Source: Hofstenia miamia
Taxonomy: Eukaryota; Xenacoelomorpha; Acoela
Direction of reading: 5' to 3'
DNA length: 64,000 nucleotides
NCBI GenBank assembly: GCA_004352715.1
Contig: SCFE01000031.1
Coordinates: 216,108 to 280,107 of the forward strand
Shown here: piece after piece, positions 25,100 through 38,167 of the stretch
Position numbering within the stretch: the first letter of the stretch is position 1
Layout of the letters: each line of letters opens with the position of its first letter
Notes under the pieces: model-generated
The model's database searches: none
What the model saw: only the letters and a program-made list of their open reading frames with translations
Told to the model about the DNA's origin: nothing
Program-made: the position numbers and the translations under genes

Positions 25100-27325
25100 G
25101 AATATAAAAAGCTCTATTATTTCATCAAAATTATCGATTTTCATATTCTACATGTGTCTTAAACAGAAACGATTTCAAAATCTATGCAACATAAGAAATT
25201 TCAAATAACTATTTTATATATTTTATAATCATTACTTTCTCCTCATATTTACATGTAGGATCTCTTGAAATACTGATTTTTCATATGAATATGTTTGTAT
25301 CATAACTTTGATTGATAATTGGATTTCGAAATTCATACAGCATTTATTATTCCGTTCGGATACAACGACTTTAATGGACCCAGACATTAATATCACAAAT
25401 TTTAATGTCGCAGTCTGCCACACTATGCATTAAACAATGAGTCTTCGAGGCAAAATTGCCCTTCCTTTGATAAAATTTACACAAATACATGTTATGTATC
25501 AACATTTCAAAAATTCTTATAGAATTTTGGCGTATTTTACGTCATCTTAGTTATGTATATACAGAACTTAAATTGTATTAACTGTCATGCACATGCGCTA
25601 CACTATACGTACCATATGCCAGTACGAGGACGTGGCTATGTAACTGAAATACTTCAATTGCAGTTGCAGAATTGGCACAAGTGCATGATTTTAATTCTGA
25701 TTCAAACGTTTTCGTGTTAAGAAATTAGAAAGGTGGCCATCTTGCGGAACATTTACTCATTGCCTACTTAACAAGTAAAAACATGCAAAAAGTGTTTTTG
25801 GGTTAACTATGAAATGGTATTAAAATCATATCAACTTAGTCGTGTAATTTGTAGGTAGACAAACACACAGGCACTTCAAAGTTCTTTTAAATTCATCAAA
25901 TATTTGGCTTTTCCAATTTTTTTCTGGTTACACTCACTGGACATACATTGCACACGTAATTTTAGCTGTTTCCCATTTATCATTGAAGTGCCCGTTTCAA
26001 ATTATATCGCACACACATTTATTTATTGTGTTACGTGTAAACAATTCATTGGATTTTTTTATTACCAAAGTAGATGTCTATCAAATCAATTTTTAACATT
26101 CAAAATTATATTTGAAACAAAGGCCACTGTTTGTGTTGAAAATATAGAAAAAACTGTTTCATATTTTTTACATAAAATTTACAATTTAAATTTTCGCAAG
26201 TAAAAGAGTGAGACTGAATAAACTTGTATATCTCAAAAATATATACCAAGTTCGCATACTATATCATCATAACTGCTATGAAAAAAGCATTTCAAGGTAT
26301 TTATCACTTAAGTTTTATCTGCGCCCAAGTGTTTTTAATCGAAAGAATACTCTACAAGAACCTAAGGAAAATCGTTGAAAAGAGAATTGTGCTTCCCACT
26401 AAAATGTATTTAATTAGAGATGAAAGCAACGTGTGCTTCAGTTCTGTCAATCACTAGACGTCACTTTTTTCAAAAAATTATTCAACCAATTAAACAACAG
26501 ATAATTCCATTTATGTCCAAAAATTTAATCGGCCGAAACATTTAAAATAAATTGCGAAAATCTGAAATTACCATTTTAAGAAACAACTCAGGCGAATCTT
26601 GAAAATCATTAGACATTTATCATGTTAGTAAATAGGTGTTTATATCAAAAGCAAATATAAACATTTATCTGTTTTTAGTAACTGAGCATCAACTGAAGAA
26701 TACATTTTCCAACTGATTTGGACTTTCTTAAAACGTAGATTCTTGAAAATGATTTATAAACGTTTATAACTAATGAACTATTCGAGATATAATATCTCAA
26801 AAAGCCACGTGATAGAAGAGTGCCCTCTTTCATTTACATTTTAAAACCTGACTTTGCGCAGCTTAAGATGAAACTTCTTTTCAAATATTTTTTACATTTT
26901 TGCAAAAAATCAAAGCGTTAACATTTATTCAAAGTTTTCTAAGATTGTAACTCTGGTTTTTATGGCATAAAATCCGTTGATAAAAAACAATAATTGTGAT
27001 TTTTGAGAAAAACATGATAAATCTTTAGACTGAGCATACCTTCTTATGTATTGGAGTTGAAAAGTAAAATGCAAATGCATATTGACTACTATATCCTAAT
27101 GCCGTTGGTTTATGGCAAAACTACAACATTGCAAACCAGTCTTCAAATTAAATTCACGTTGCAACTGTTCGTATATGTCAGTTCGGATTTATTGAGTAAT
27201 TTTGCAACAAGCAGTTTAAATTTACATTAAAGTGAATCAAATATTACTGAAATGTAGTCGCAGGTTTTGCATGTAAACAATTCGAAGTGTTGATGTTTTA
27301 TTTGTTAGCGAGCTATATAATGGCT
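25100..27325. other. Intergenic DNA upstream of ERR, no gene seen
   Basis: AT-rich, with a few chance open frames of up to 99 codons at 25904-26457. Their F/I/Y/K-rich composition has no domain pattern. No repeat recognised. Confidence 0.45.
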
Positions 27326-27836
27326 CTAAGGTGACGAACCTGCGGCCCGCATGTGGCGCGCCAAAGAATTTTGTACGGCCCGCAAACGATTTTACAATAG
27401 TTCATGCATGGCAACTGCAAATTATTAAGAACCGTTCACTACTCTGTGATTATCGTGATTAATATAAATGAAGAGTCAATAGTGAAAATAACAACAGCTA
27501 AATTAATGAAAACAGTAACACTTTCAATAATTCCATTGTAATTATAAAACTTTTCTTTGCTACTAGCAGTTCATTCTATTACATTTATGTATGAAAGTTG
27601 GGAGCGGATGAACTTTTAGACTATTTTAAGAGCTGAAACAATTAGTAGCAGTAAACCAGACAAGATCATACTGTGTCATGTCCACAACACGCAGCCCTGG
27701 TTGAATGTGTTTATGAGCCTGCTATTGCAAAGGGGACTCAACAATGCTAGACAAAAGCGAGAAATTATAGAGTTTAGGAACTTGAAGAAGTGTCCTTTGA
27801 TTGAGCTGGAAGATGAAAAGACATAATCCAACATGC

Positions 27837-27906
27837 AATATGCTTTGGAGTGTTCAAGACTTTTGGAAAGTAATATGCTTTGGAGTGTTCAAGACTTTTG
27901 GAAAGT
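27837..27906 (+). repeat. Exact 35-bp tandem duplication inside the hAT element
   Basis: The unit begins aatatgctttggagtgttca and ends agacttttggaaagt. It occurs twice head to tail without a mismatch. It lies just before the recognisable transposase remnant and looks like a recent slippage event in an old element. Confidence 0.8.
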
Positions 27907-28340
27907 AATAATGCTAAATTTCAAGATATCAAAAGCAAACGACTTGAGCTTGATATTTTTTCTATTCCCTTCAATGTTACACCTGCTTCTGCATCCTCTG
28001 AGTTACAACTTGAACTCATAAAACTACAGAGTGATGACACTCTAAAAGTAATGTATCAGAACAAGCCGTTGTTTGAATTTTAACGTGCATGTTTATCAAA
28101 AGAAGTTTTCAAACCTGAGAGCTCATGCTCTCAGATGGTCATCTGTTTTCGGCAGCACCTACTTATGTGAACAGTTCTTTTCGAAAATGAACAGTACAAA
28201 AAGTTGTTATAGATTGAAGCTGACAAAAAAAACTAAGCATGCAGCTGAGAGTTGCCACTTCGTCAGTTCGACCTAATATGGAACGTTTAGTGAAGCAAAA
28301 GCAAAAAATATTTCAAAAATCCCACAAATCAAAGAATGTT
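27907..28340 (+). pseudogene. hAT transposase C-terminal remnant (GTF2IRD2/FAM200-like), frameshifted
   Basis: Three plus-strand frames in succession give collinear pieces of a hAT transposase C-terminus. Frame one (to about 28081) contains LELDIFSIPF and ELQLELIKLQSDDTLK. Frame two (about 28085-28230) contains LRAHALRWSSVFGSTYLCEQ and FSKMN. Frame three (about 28239-28340) continues with RVATSS and PNMERLVKQKQ. The STYLCEQ-FSKM block is the hallmark of the hAT dimerisation domain, as in the domesticated vertebrate GTF2IRD2/FAM200/EPM2AIP1 proteins. At least two frameshifts make it non-functional. The N-terminal zinc finger and the catalytic residues are not visible. Confidence 0.75.
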
Positions 28341-28546
28341 TCTATATTTTTGTATTATTTTGTACTTCAATCGCGATTAGATAACTTTAACTGTATGGCT
28401 ATTATTGCTTTTTGTTTGATAAATTATCCTTAATTAATAATTATATATATATATATATATTAGTATGGTTTACAAGTTGTGCGGATCGCTGACTGAAGTG
28501 CAACTAACAAAGTGGCCCGCGAAAGCGAATGGGTTCGTCACCCCTG

Positions 28547-31500
28547 ACTTAGATGTTTAGTAAATAAATCGGCACAGATTTTAAAAAACTGCCAGAAAAA
28601 GTAGAGTTCATCTTAATACTGTGCAATCGATTTGTTGAAACAATATTGCACAGGTGTTAAAAGTATCCCAGCCAGATTAGGGTTAAATCATAAATTATTT
28701 GAGTTGAAAACGCACGAGACAGCCCAACTCCAAGAAAAAATCACTCGAATTTATAAGAATAAATTGTAAATAATATAAGGCTAGTGTAAAAAGCCATTTC
28801 AATTGAGAATTGAATGGCTTATCAAGTTCAAACATTTACTTACTATGCATCATAAATTTTGAATGGCAATTTTTTTCATATTGATGTCGATATGAAACTT
28901 AAGTTTTTTTGTTTTTTTGAGACATGACAATCTTATGCTGATTCGATTCTCTGTTACTTGGCTTAAAAATGTTACAAAATCATTTTGATGTTAACACTAC
29001 CTTACTCGAGCTCAAGTTCTTCTTGAATTAGTCGGTAGGAGTTAAATGATTTTTTTCAATATTACGAGTTTTTCACGCATAGCCGTTTAGAGCAAGCGAT
29101 AACACAAGGTTGAATCTATTCTTCTAGTTTGTTTCCTAGTGATAAAGAAACTAAGTATGAAAATATTTTCTGTTTACAATTGGAATCGTTTTCACTTCCA
29201 CATTTTTCTTATCGAGTCGTGTGAATTCATTTTTTAAAATATACACTTGCTCGATATTGTGTTTCTCAAATTCAAATTATGCAATTACTGTAGCTTTCAA
29301 GCAATGTCTGAAACAGAAAATTGTAAATCAACAATTAGCAAACAATTTGTCGATTTAGTCTGAATTTATTTCAGGTGATCAGATGATTATACAACTTGAT
29401 AGGTCGTGAAGTTCACTACTCTGTGCCTGATATCTCAACTATTACATGGTATATTTAATATAAAAATTAATGCACCATTAACTAATGGCAATGGCAAATA
29501 CGTAGCAAATGTAAATATGGTATTCTTCGTACTAGGATTTTTACAGATTTATGTTGAAATCTGTTGTACATGTACATTTCTCCTAATAGGGACCCCTACA
29601 TAGAATGCTCCATGGAAGCTGCGGCGAATACAATAATTTTCTTTGCACGAAGTGAATTATATTTTCAATAGTAATCAATGCTTCAACGTATTTTCCTTAA
29701 TTCGTCAAAACGCACGCAAAATAAAATATAAAGATTGGTTCCAGATCCATTCAGCATAATTATATTTATTCGCAGTCCCGCCCTATTATATTCTGCTCCC
29801 ATGACAATGAAATTTTGCGCAAAATTATATCAAAAATTCGTAAGTTTCATTTTCCTCAGTAATTATAATAGTTCCAATGAAAAACTGGGTTCGATAATAA
29901 AGAGACCAGCAAATCCTATGGGACTAGATAGTTCCACAGAACACAAATTTCCTAATATAAATGTAGTTACTGTTTCCTTTGATATAAATTCAACATTTAA
30001 AAAAATTAAGCAAATCAACTTACATGTATGTAGAAAAAGTCAATGCGGAAATTCAATTTTCATTTTAATCTAAGTAATGCTATAAATATGATTGAAATGC
30101 CAAAAAATTTCATGTCTTTTTGCCAAAACGTTATTTTCATAACAGAAGTCTGTTTACTCAACACTTTATTTGCACAGTAACACATAGTTCAGAAAAACAA
30201 TGAATTACATCATACCAAATTATTTTGACAAATTTATAACAATACGGATAAACTTAGTAAACACTGGAAAAAATTTCTACCGATTTGCTGTAAAAAAATC
30301 ATTCAAAAAAAAATTGTATAGTCAAATACACATTGGATAATAAACCAACCTCTTAATAGCTTTATATAACGCTGCAATGAAATTTTATTTAAAGACATAA
30401 ATTGAATAAATATTTGACTGTGAATTTTATATAATCAAACATACCTCTATTTTCAGAATTACAAATGAAATTTTGTGGGAATCTCATACAATTACTGTAG
30501 CTTTGTCGAAGGAATTTGGTGGGAATCCCTTACGCTTTTGCTCCAATGGGACACAAATTTTCCTCTAATAAATAAAGCTGATATTCCTAGAAATGAGAAG
30601 TAGAGACTTTCAAAACAAAGCAAAATTCCAAAAAAAAAATATTTCAATAAACAGACCCAGATAATTTAATTTTAAAAAACATTACACTAATTATATTAAA
30701 GCTTTATTAATTCAGTTAGGATTGAGTGGAGATATTGGGTTTGATTTAACAGGAGAAATAGTATTCCTTATTTCAAGTAATAATTTCATGACGTAGCTGA
30801 TTTTTAAAAACTTTTGGCTAATTTTCATGCTGTCATGATCCGCAATTGCCGTTTATTTTTTACTTGCTGTACAAGAAATGCAATATGTAACTTTCAAGTA
30901 CAGACTTTTGCAAGCACATCAATCAACATAGAAATTTGAAGTGCAATTGTTCATAGCTATACTCTTAGACGTCCTGCAGGCTAACAGTAAGAAATCGCGC
31001 TGAATGATTTGGCAAGTTTCAATCTCTTGCAATGATATAGTAGAAAATATGAGAATTATGAAACATCTTTCAATTATATGACTATAATTTACATAGCAAA
31101 ACTTTGGAATACATTTATTCGTAGCTAAGATAAAGTCAGGACGAGTAGATATTTTTTGGAACTGATTGTGAGATTTTCGTTATTAATAGTAAAGATCTAT
31201 GGTTATTTTGATATACCGAAACGCCTGTGATAGACGTTTGGCTAATGCTGACTCCAGGCTAAAAAAAACATTTGGACTTAAAGTAACTAATATTGACAGA
31301 AGATTTTTCTTGTAAATTTCGTATGCAAGTGAAAAAAAAATTTACTGGAAGGTTGTAAACTTTTCCGAAATATTTAGGTGACAGCAGAGTAAAAGAAAAT
31401 TATGATAAACGCAGTATCAAAAGCCCGGTAAAGAATAATAAAATTAGATGTTAATAGTAATCTAAAATTATGAATTTGATTTATAATAACAAATTTGTAT

Positions 31501-34140
31501 TGGGAAGATTCGAATGGGGCTCAGCTCTAAGAAAACGTTATTTCAAGGCTTTTTTATATTCATGCTATATAATGTTCTTATAAAAACAAAATAAAATATA
31601 TATTTAGATAACACTAACATAATTTGTTCTGGCTAAGGTTAAGATCAATTTATCATTTCGCTTGTACTTCTCGCTTGGCGGTTCGCAAAACTCAAGAAAG
31701 TTCATAACTGATAAGCATACTATAACTCATTGATACACAATTTAATACACCTGATCAATGTCCTGATCCGGAAATCCAAAGAAAGGCCAAGGAATGTTTA
31801 CATTTTGGATATTTTGTTATCGGTAGTCATTTGATAAATAAAGCAGAAATTTTTCACATACTCGACAAGGTCGCCCATTTCAATATTCTAACATATAATT
31901 ATTGATTATAAGTATCGATTATTCTTAGAAAGTTTACTAAACTTAAATTAAAAATTAGAAAAATTTCTAAATTCATAGTAAACAAAATAACTAAACATTT
32001 ATGACACAGGCAACAATAGGTTTGTGGGACCAGTTTTATTTGGTCTCAATCTGTTCATTCCTGGCCAAGAAAAGTAAATTTTGGTGTCGGTAGTCTTGAA
32101 TTTTGCTACCACATATACATTATTTAATTGAACGCGAAAATAAATCTAAGTATAACAAAATTATTATAAATTGCATTATTTTTTAACTAAATGAAATGCT
32201 TAATGTTTAATATACTAGGGTGAGAATTCTTGATATTATGCACATATAGGTATATGATCCCGAAAAATTTATTTCCGGTCTCATCCAGTAGCTGGTCCCA
32301 AAGTTATAATTTGGTCTCACTATCTAGTCCCAGTGACGGCGGGACCAGATACGGGATTGGGACCAGAACTCTAATGACAACCGCATCGCTGAAACTAAAT
32401 TCTTGGGATGAACGCATTCAAGATTTAGGAAAGGGTAGTGCGCTACAAAGATGTATCTGAAGAAGCCATTTCTTTAATCCCCTATTATTGATTAGTTTTA
32501 ACATTAAACATTCTAACTTTCTTAGCATGTTAATGAAAGACGAAATTGTGATTTCGAAATAATGCTTACAATATTTTAAAAACTATCACTAAAACATCGT
32601 TAAATATAAAAACCTTCCGTACAAATTCCTCATTGGGTGCCCCTCTTCTCCTAAATTAAATAGTTCAGGAGCACTACCAGCCATTACGATCTCATTTTTG
32701 CGTTGCTTCATGCTTCATAAAACACAATATCTAGCAAGTTTTGCTTAAATCATTGTCACACCTCGATTAGTAAACAGATTAATTGCTAACAACTCAAATT
32801 GTGCATTAACCTTTTAGAAAGCACTGATACTCTGTGTTGATATAGTAGCAATTCGGTAGCATTTGATACTATAAAATTTCAACGAGAATTCCGCTACTTG
32901 TTTACTTAAAATTCATTGGATGCACCAAGCTAAAAATAGAAAAGCAGATAAGACAAGCAAACATTTCCATATTCTTAATTAAAATGTAATTTTATGCATA
33001 ATCGGCAATTAAGCAATGCACAGAATAATTACAATTTTGTGTTGAAAAACGTAATGCTATTTTATAAAGGAGCATTCCCAAAGTCCAATTCAAATAACAC
33101 GACGATCATATCATCATTTTACAACGATGCTTGGCTTTGGAATGCCAAATTTAAGTTGTTCAAAAATACAAGATAGAACTTTATGCACCTATTATATATA
33201 TTGCGAAAAAATCTTTAAAGATTCATATCAGTGTATGGACCAGGTACTTGATACTCGAGTATTGCAATAAGTAAAGAAATAGCTGATACTTGCACTTACC
33301 AGAAATATTTTAGTAAGCAGGCCTAAACTTTAAGCCCATCTAGAGTGAAAGTAAATCCGAAGACTACTGAAAATCTCCGGTTTGCTTGATATAAAAGGAA
33401 TGATTATTGATGTCGATGATATTATGAAACTACTTTAAATATTAGATAACACGCACTTGGAAAAATTGTTCAAGCATTTGACTCCACTCGATAATTGGTA
33501 AATGCGATACTTATCAATGCCCTAGTTGATATTCCAATTCCTGTACATGAGCATGGAATATTTTACTTATGCGTAATATTAACCTGAAAAATTAATTAAA
33601 ATTTAGAACATATCTGAAAATTGTCCGGAAAGACTTCAATTTTGATGTCTTCAGCTAATACTATGCAAATAAAACTTAAATGACGCCTCAAAAATAATAT
33701 CTGCTGATCAAATTTTTATCAATAATACATTATTTAATATAACGGTGTGATATTCTCAGTATATATATATAATTCAAAATTCCACTTTTAACTTCATTTA
33801 ACAAATTCAGTTCTGAGCTCATATATAATATTTATTGAATGAATTACATAATTCGATGATGACTTCAAGGACATACTAAATATGTCATTGGATGACTTAG
33901 CATACTTTAGGATGGCATTGACATCGTCTACAATTGGATGGAAGCAGACTTTAAATTGAGAGGGCCTAATATTTCTTGAGAAATTCAAGAAAAAATTCAG
34001 GTGGCACTTGGCACAGCTAGAAGGCATTCGATACGATGCCGCAAAAGACTATTAATACCCTAAACTATTATATTTTAAGTCCTTGTTTAGCATATCAGTA
34101 AATTAAGCCTCAAACCTATAAGAAATACAACACATTTATA
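28547..34140. other. AT-rich intergenic DNA, no gene seen
   Basis: No protein-like frame. A cluster of GGTCTC and GGGACCAG words occurs at about 32025-32050 and 32270-32370, suggesting a fragment of an unknown repeat. A short AATTTTGTGGGAATC-like sequence occurs twice at about 30468 and 30514. Confidence 0.4.
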
Positions 34141-34250
34141 TTTGAGGTGTTAGATTTTATTTGTAGCGAAATTAAAGTTGATCAAAATATAAAATATAAT
34201 ATAAAAATACTGTACTCAAATTTAGACCGTCTTTGTTAATTACTTAGAAA
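34141..34250 (+). repeat. Dispersed repeat, copy A (3' part)
   Basis: Shares aggtgttagattttatttgt and, after an A/T-rich middle, aaaatactgtactcaaattt followed by agaccgtctttgttaattac with the copies at 44031-44198 and 48068-48264. The 5' portion present in the other two copies is missing. No coding potential and no element class assigned. Confidence 0.55.
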
Positions 34251-37200
34251 ACAGCCTTGGACCAACTGAATTTTAAAATTTTAATTTTTTAAAATCCCCA
34301 AATTTTTTAAATTTTCTCATAAAACAGTGAAGATGTTCAAAAATTGCACTCAATTCGTTGTTTAGTGGCATTTCATTTAAACACGTTTGGCAATTTAGAA
34401 AAGTGTTTTAATGTTTTTAATTACACAACTATTTACTAGTTTACAAATGAAAATAAGTGAAGATACCGATGCCATACAAAAGAAATGCTAATTTTAAAAT
34501 ATAACGAAAAATGTTCTTCTAAATATCAAGCCAAAAAATAATTCAATTTCTATATTTACTTATTATGAAATTAGTGAAAAAGATTTAAATAAGCTCCTAA
34601 ACCGAGCATGGGGTGACCCCAAAAACCATCATGGAATTTTGTATTTAACATAAAAAATTTTCCTGACACAAAAAAATATTCTAATTAACTATGTTTCTTG
34701 AAAGAATGGAGAGACAGGTGTATACGTTAATGACGATATTTCAACATACAAGCTAGACTACGCTAAACTTTGAAATATCAGATTTCAAGAGAAAGGCAGT
34801 AGAAAACGTAATAATGTGTTTGAATACTTCTTCGTGATACTTAAGACAGTCGAGAACAAAAGCTTTCTACTCTAGAAAGAAAATGAGTTACTTAAAACTA
34901 TCAATTGCATATGCATGTTTAATGTGCAATACTTTACGTAATTAATACGTAAAGGTTGCCTACAATGTGTTTGCTGTGATGGAAGACAGAGCGCTTAGAT
35001 AAAGTTTGATCGAGGTTAAATATACGCCAGAACAAGTGGTAAACAAAGAAATTGTCTAGTTGCCAGATTGTACACATCTGGTTCCCTACCCAATTGGTTT
35101 TACGCTTAATGAGTGCTAAACAATTTGTGCCAAAGCTATTATTTCTGCACACATCGAGATAGTTTTTTTCACAACCCATTTTAACTTTAAACAGCCTGGC
35201 GACCGTTTTAAAAGAAATAACCGCTTTTCACATTTACAAAGAATTTTCTCCAAGCCTATTACCAAATTTGACAATCTTGGGGTATGGGTAGATCTATTAC
35301 ATTAATGCCATGTTTAAAATTTATTTTTATTAAAGCGTAATGTTGTGGCAGAGCTTGTTAAAGTGATCAACAAGTTTACTTTGAAAATTTCGAATTTTTG
35401 AAAAAGATTTAAACTCTGTCCATACCTAGATTTCATGTATTTAGGTTTTGAACCCATGGATGCAACAAAGAACTTTGACTGTTTCTTGATATGTGCAAAG
35501 GATATTCCAAACCCATTCAGGAGTGCCGTGCTCAAAGTCAGAGATTCCGTTGCCGAAAGTTTTTCAAAAGGCCACAGGCTGTTTAAAGTCTATCATCCTA
35601 GAGTGAGCAGCATTTTCATTGCTAAATTGAGGCGTCAAGTGTTTGGGGGAAGTTACAAATATTATATGATATTGTATTTGGGCCAGAAATAGTGCATCTT
35701 AAGAAAATTAAATTGGGTTTAAGCTTAAAGTATTGACCCATTTCACCTCCTGGATGTCCGAAAAAAGCCGGATACTTTTATGAAATTAAAATGACAGGAC
35801 AGATTGTGAATGAGCTGAATATGTCAAATAAACCCAAAAAAATCCCACCAACATTTATAATAATAATTCAAAGAATTTTCCGAAGAAGTCGATTGATAAC
35901 AAGATAAATCCTCATTCAAAAATTCCTTAAAATCATTTGAGATAAATGACGTATGATGTAAAATCTAAGATGAAGTTCTAAGAGTTTCTCTCGTGGTCCA
36001 CATTCCAACCTTAATTGTAATCAAATAACATACTTCCAAATAATATACTACATCAAGAATCCTAGATGAAGATCACTTGCAAGCGTCGTGCTCAATTCGT
36101 TATCATCCACAGTTGTGGCGCTAGCTGTGCTTTTATGGCTGTCACAGCTTCATCACCAGTTCACCAGAATTTGATTTGCAACACATCATCTCGCAAAATT
36201 GCGCCACGAAATGAAAACTTTGAAGCCATATAATTTAATTTTCCGAGAAAAAACTTTTCCAACAATCCAACATATTAACCTGCTTAATCAATTGCGGCAG
36301 AGCTCTGCAGGTTTTATTATTTTTAAATGCAAAATAACATGCTGCACTGGAATCACTTAAAAGAATTTTAAAGATCTAATCTTAAAAGATATACAGTCTT
36401 CTATGTTCCTAAAGCTAGCTGATATTTCCGCATTCAGACATGTGTGCAATGTAGCGCTATCGCTCACAACAAAAATACACTATTTATTCGGTATACAATG
36501 TTATGTAACATTTAGCAACTTGCAAGCTAGGATGGCATGTTATAAAACACGTGTCTAAAACACTTGAAAAGAACATGTGTTTGAATCACACAATAAGAAT
36601 TATTTGTTTTTATTTGCTAGTTGATAACAAATTAATTTTTTTGGTGATCATGTGTTCGATGGTCAGTTTTCCACATTGGGAATAACATGATATTCTTCGA
36701 TCACGCTTCTGGTTAAAGAGACAGAAAACTAGCCTATCTCTGCTGAGAACTGAATAAATAATCAAAAGTTTTATGTTCTAAATACATTATTCCGAATAAA
36801 AATTTCAATTGTTTACGTTTTTCTTAAACACTATTCAACCTAGGCGTTCTTTGGGCTACTCATGGTCGGGGGATTTCTTTGAAATCAATTAAGAGCTGGT
36901 TTTACCGACTGGAAATGCTTCGTATTTATTAGAACTCATTTCTTGCTTACTTACGCATTTTATAACGAACATAATAAGTTTTTTGCAAATATAGGCGGTT
37001 GAAAAACAATAAAATGAAAAGATATTTAGAAAAAAACCCTCAATGACGGTTAGAAAATCCTCCACCCCCGCCTCCAGGTCGAATAGGGTTAAAAAAGTCC
37101 TCGCATGAAATAAAAAATCTTAAGAAACATAAAACGTGTTTTTTAGTTTTTTGAATACAAAAACTTTTTGCCATCATTGATAACAACCGTAATATACATG

Positions 37201-37922
37201 TATTTAGCTTTGAGTTACTTAACATACTAAGCAACTCTGATGAAAATGTCTACGCCTGAAAGTAAGTGGTAAACTTATTAGTCGAGGAACTATTTTTCAC
37301 GGAGATGCAATGTTTAATTATACGTACAACCTCATGTGGAATCAGGTAGAACCGTTTTGTCTAATCCAATTTCGAATGATTTCCTGAAAAATTGGATTTC
37401 TTACGAGTCAATTTATAAAATTAAAACAGTGAGAAACAAAGTTTAGTCAACGATGAAAAACAAATTCATACATCATCAATGGAATGGAAAAGCTTTCATC
37501 GGACATTGCCGAAAAATGTCAAAACAACTGTTTCCCCCGATATAATCGCGGTAAAACCTTAAACTGAAATGTCCTTTATATAGGGCAAACTGTTTATCCA
37601 AATTTTCAAGCAATTTTGCCCCGAGCCTATTATGAAATTGGGAAATTCTGAGATGTGGTAACAACTGTTAGGGAATGTGCTCGAACATGATGTTGAAAAT
37701 GTGTACGAGTGTATTGCAGTGGCTCAAGTGCTTGGAAAGATTCACGGCTTTCAATTGAAAATTCAAATTTTTAAAAAAAAGTTGTATATTCTCGCCATTT
37801 CTACTGTTCAGGTAATCAAGAGGTCGAAAGTCCATGCCAGTAACAACTAGCCTCGACTAATTTATTTTCTGAAAATAGACTACCTAAGTCTCGTCATGGG
37901 GGCTTGCGCAAATTGGGAAGTC
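34251..37922. other. AT-rich intergenic DNA, no gene seen
   Basis: Chance reading frames only. A C-rich string (cctccacccccgcctcc) at 37060-37077 is compositionally odd but is not assigned to an element. Confidence 0.4.
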
Positions 37923-37930
37923 ATGGTAGG

Positions 37931-38159
37931 CAGAGATGTAAGTGGACCGGGTTGTTTAGAGTCGTTGTAGGACCGAGATTTATAAAAAATAAGGGCCAGT
38001 TTAGGCCGACATTTCATTTTAAGTACTATGCGTATTTTGTGCATTATTGTTTTTGGGATAATTTTTTTATTTAGGCACGAAAAATATTACTTAAGGCTAA
38101 AATAGGGCTTAGAAATTAAAATGTTAGGGCCGCAAAAATTCGGGCCTCTTACATCTATG
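37931..38159. mobile_element. hAT-type MITE, 229 bp, with 8-bp target duplication
   Basis: The left end CAGAGATGTAAG (37931-37942) and the complement of the right end (38148-38159), CATAGATGTAAG, match at 11 of 12 bases. Flanking 8-mers are atggtagg (37923-37930) and ctggtagg (38160-38167), 7 of 8 identical in the first-to-last comparison. CAG ends plus 8-bp duplications are diagnostic of the hAT superfamily. The interior is A/T- and GGGCC-word-rich and non-coding. Confidence 0.75.
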
Positions 38160-38167
38160 CTGGTAGG

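Larger units (their letters stand above)
27326..28546 (+). mobile_element. Decayed hAT DNA transposon, about 1.2 kb
   Basis: The ends form an inverted repeat. The left end ctaaGGTGACGAACC (27326-27340) pairs with the complement of the right end, caggGGTGACGAACCC, with an 11-bp perfect core. GGCCCGC lies just inside both ends. The right terminus has the hAT-style CAGGGG/CCCCTG form. The element carries remnants of a hAT transposase C-terminus on the plus strand, and a (TA)n tract occurs inside it (28442-28461). The flanking 8-mers taatggct and acttagat do not match, so the duplication is lost or the left boundary is slightly misjudged. The short length and broken frames mean it is non-autonomous. 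Confidence 0.7.

Noticed and set aside
24624-25144. Open frames overlapping the ERR exon on both strands
   Set aside because: Shadows of the ERR exon and its upstream region; no independent domain.
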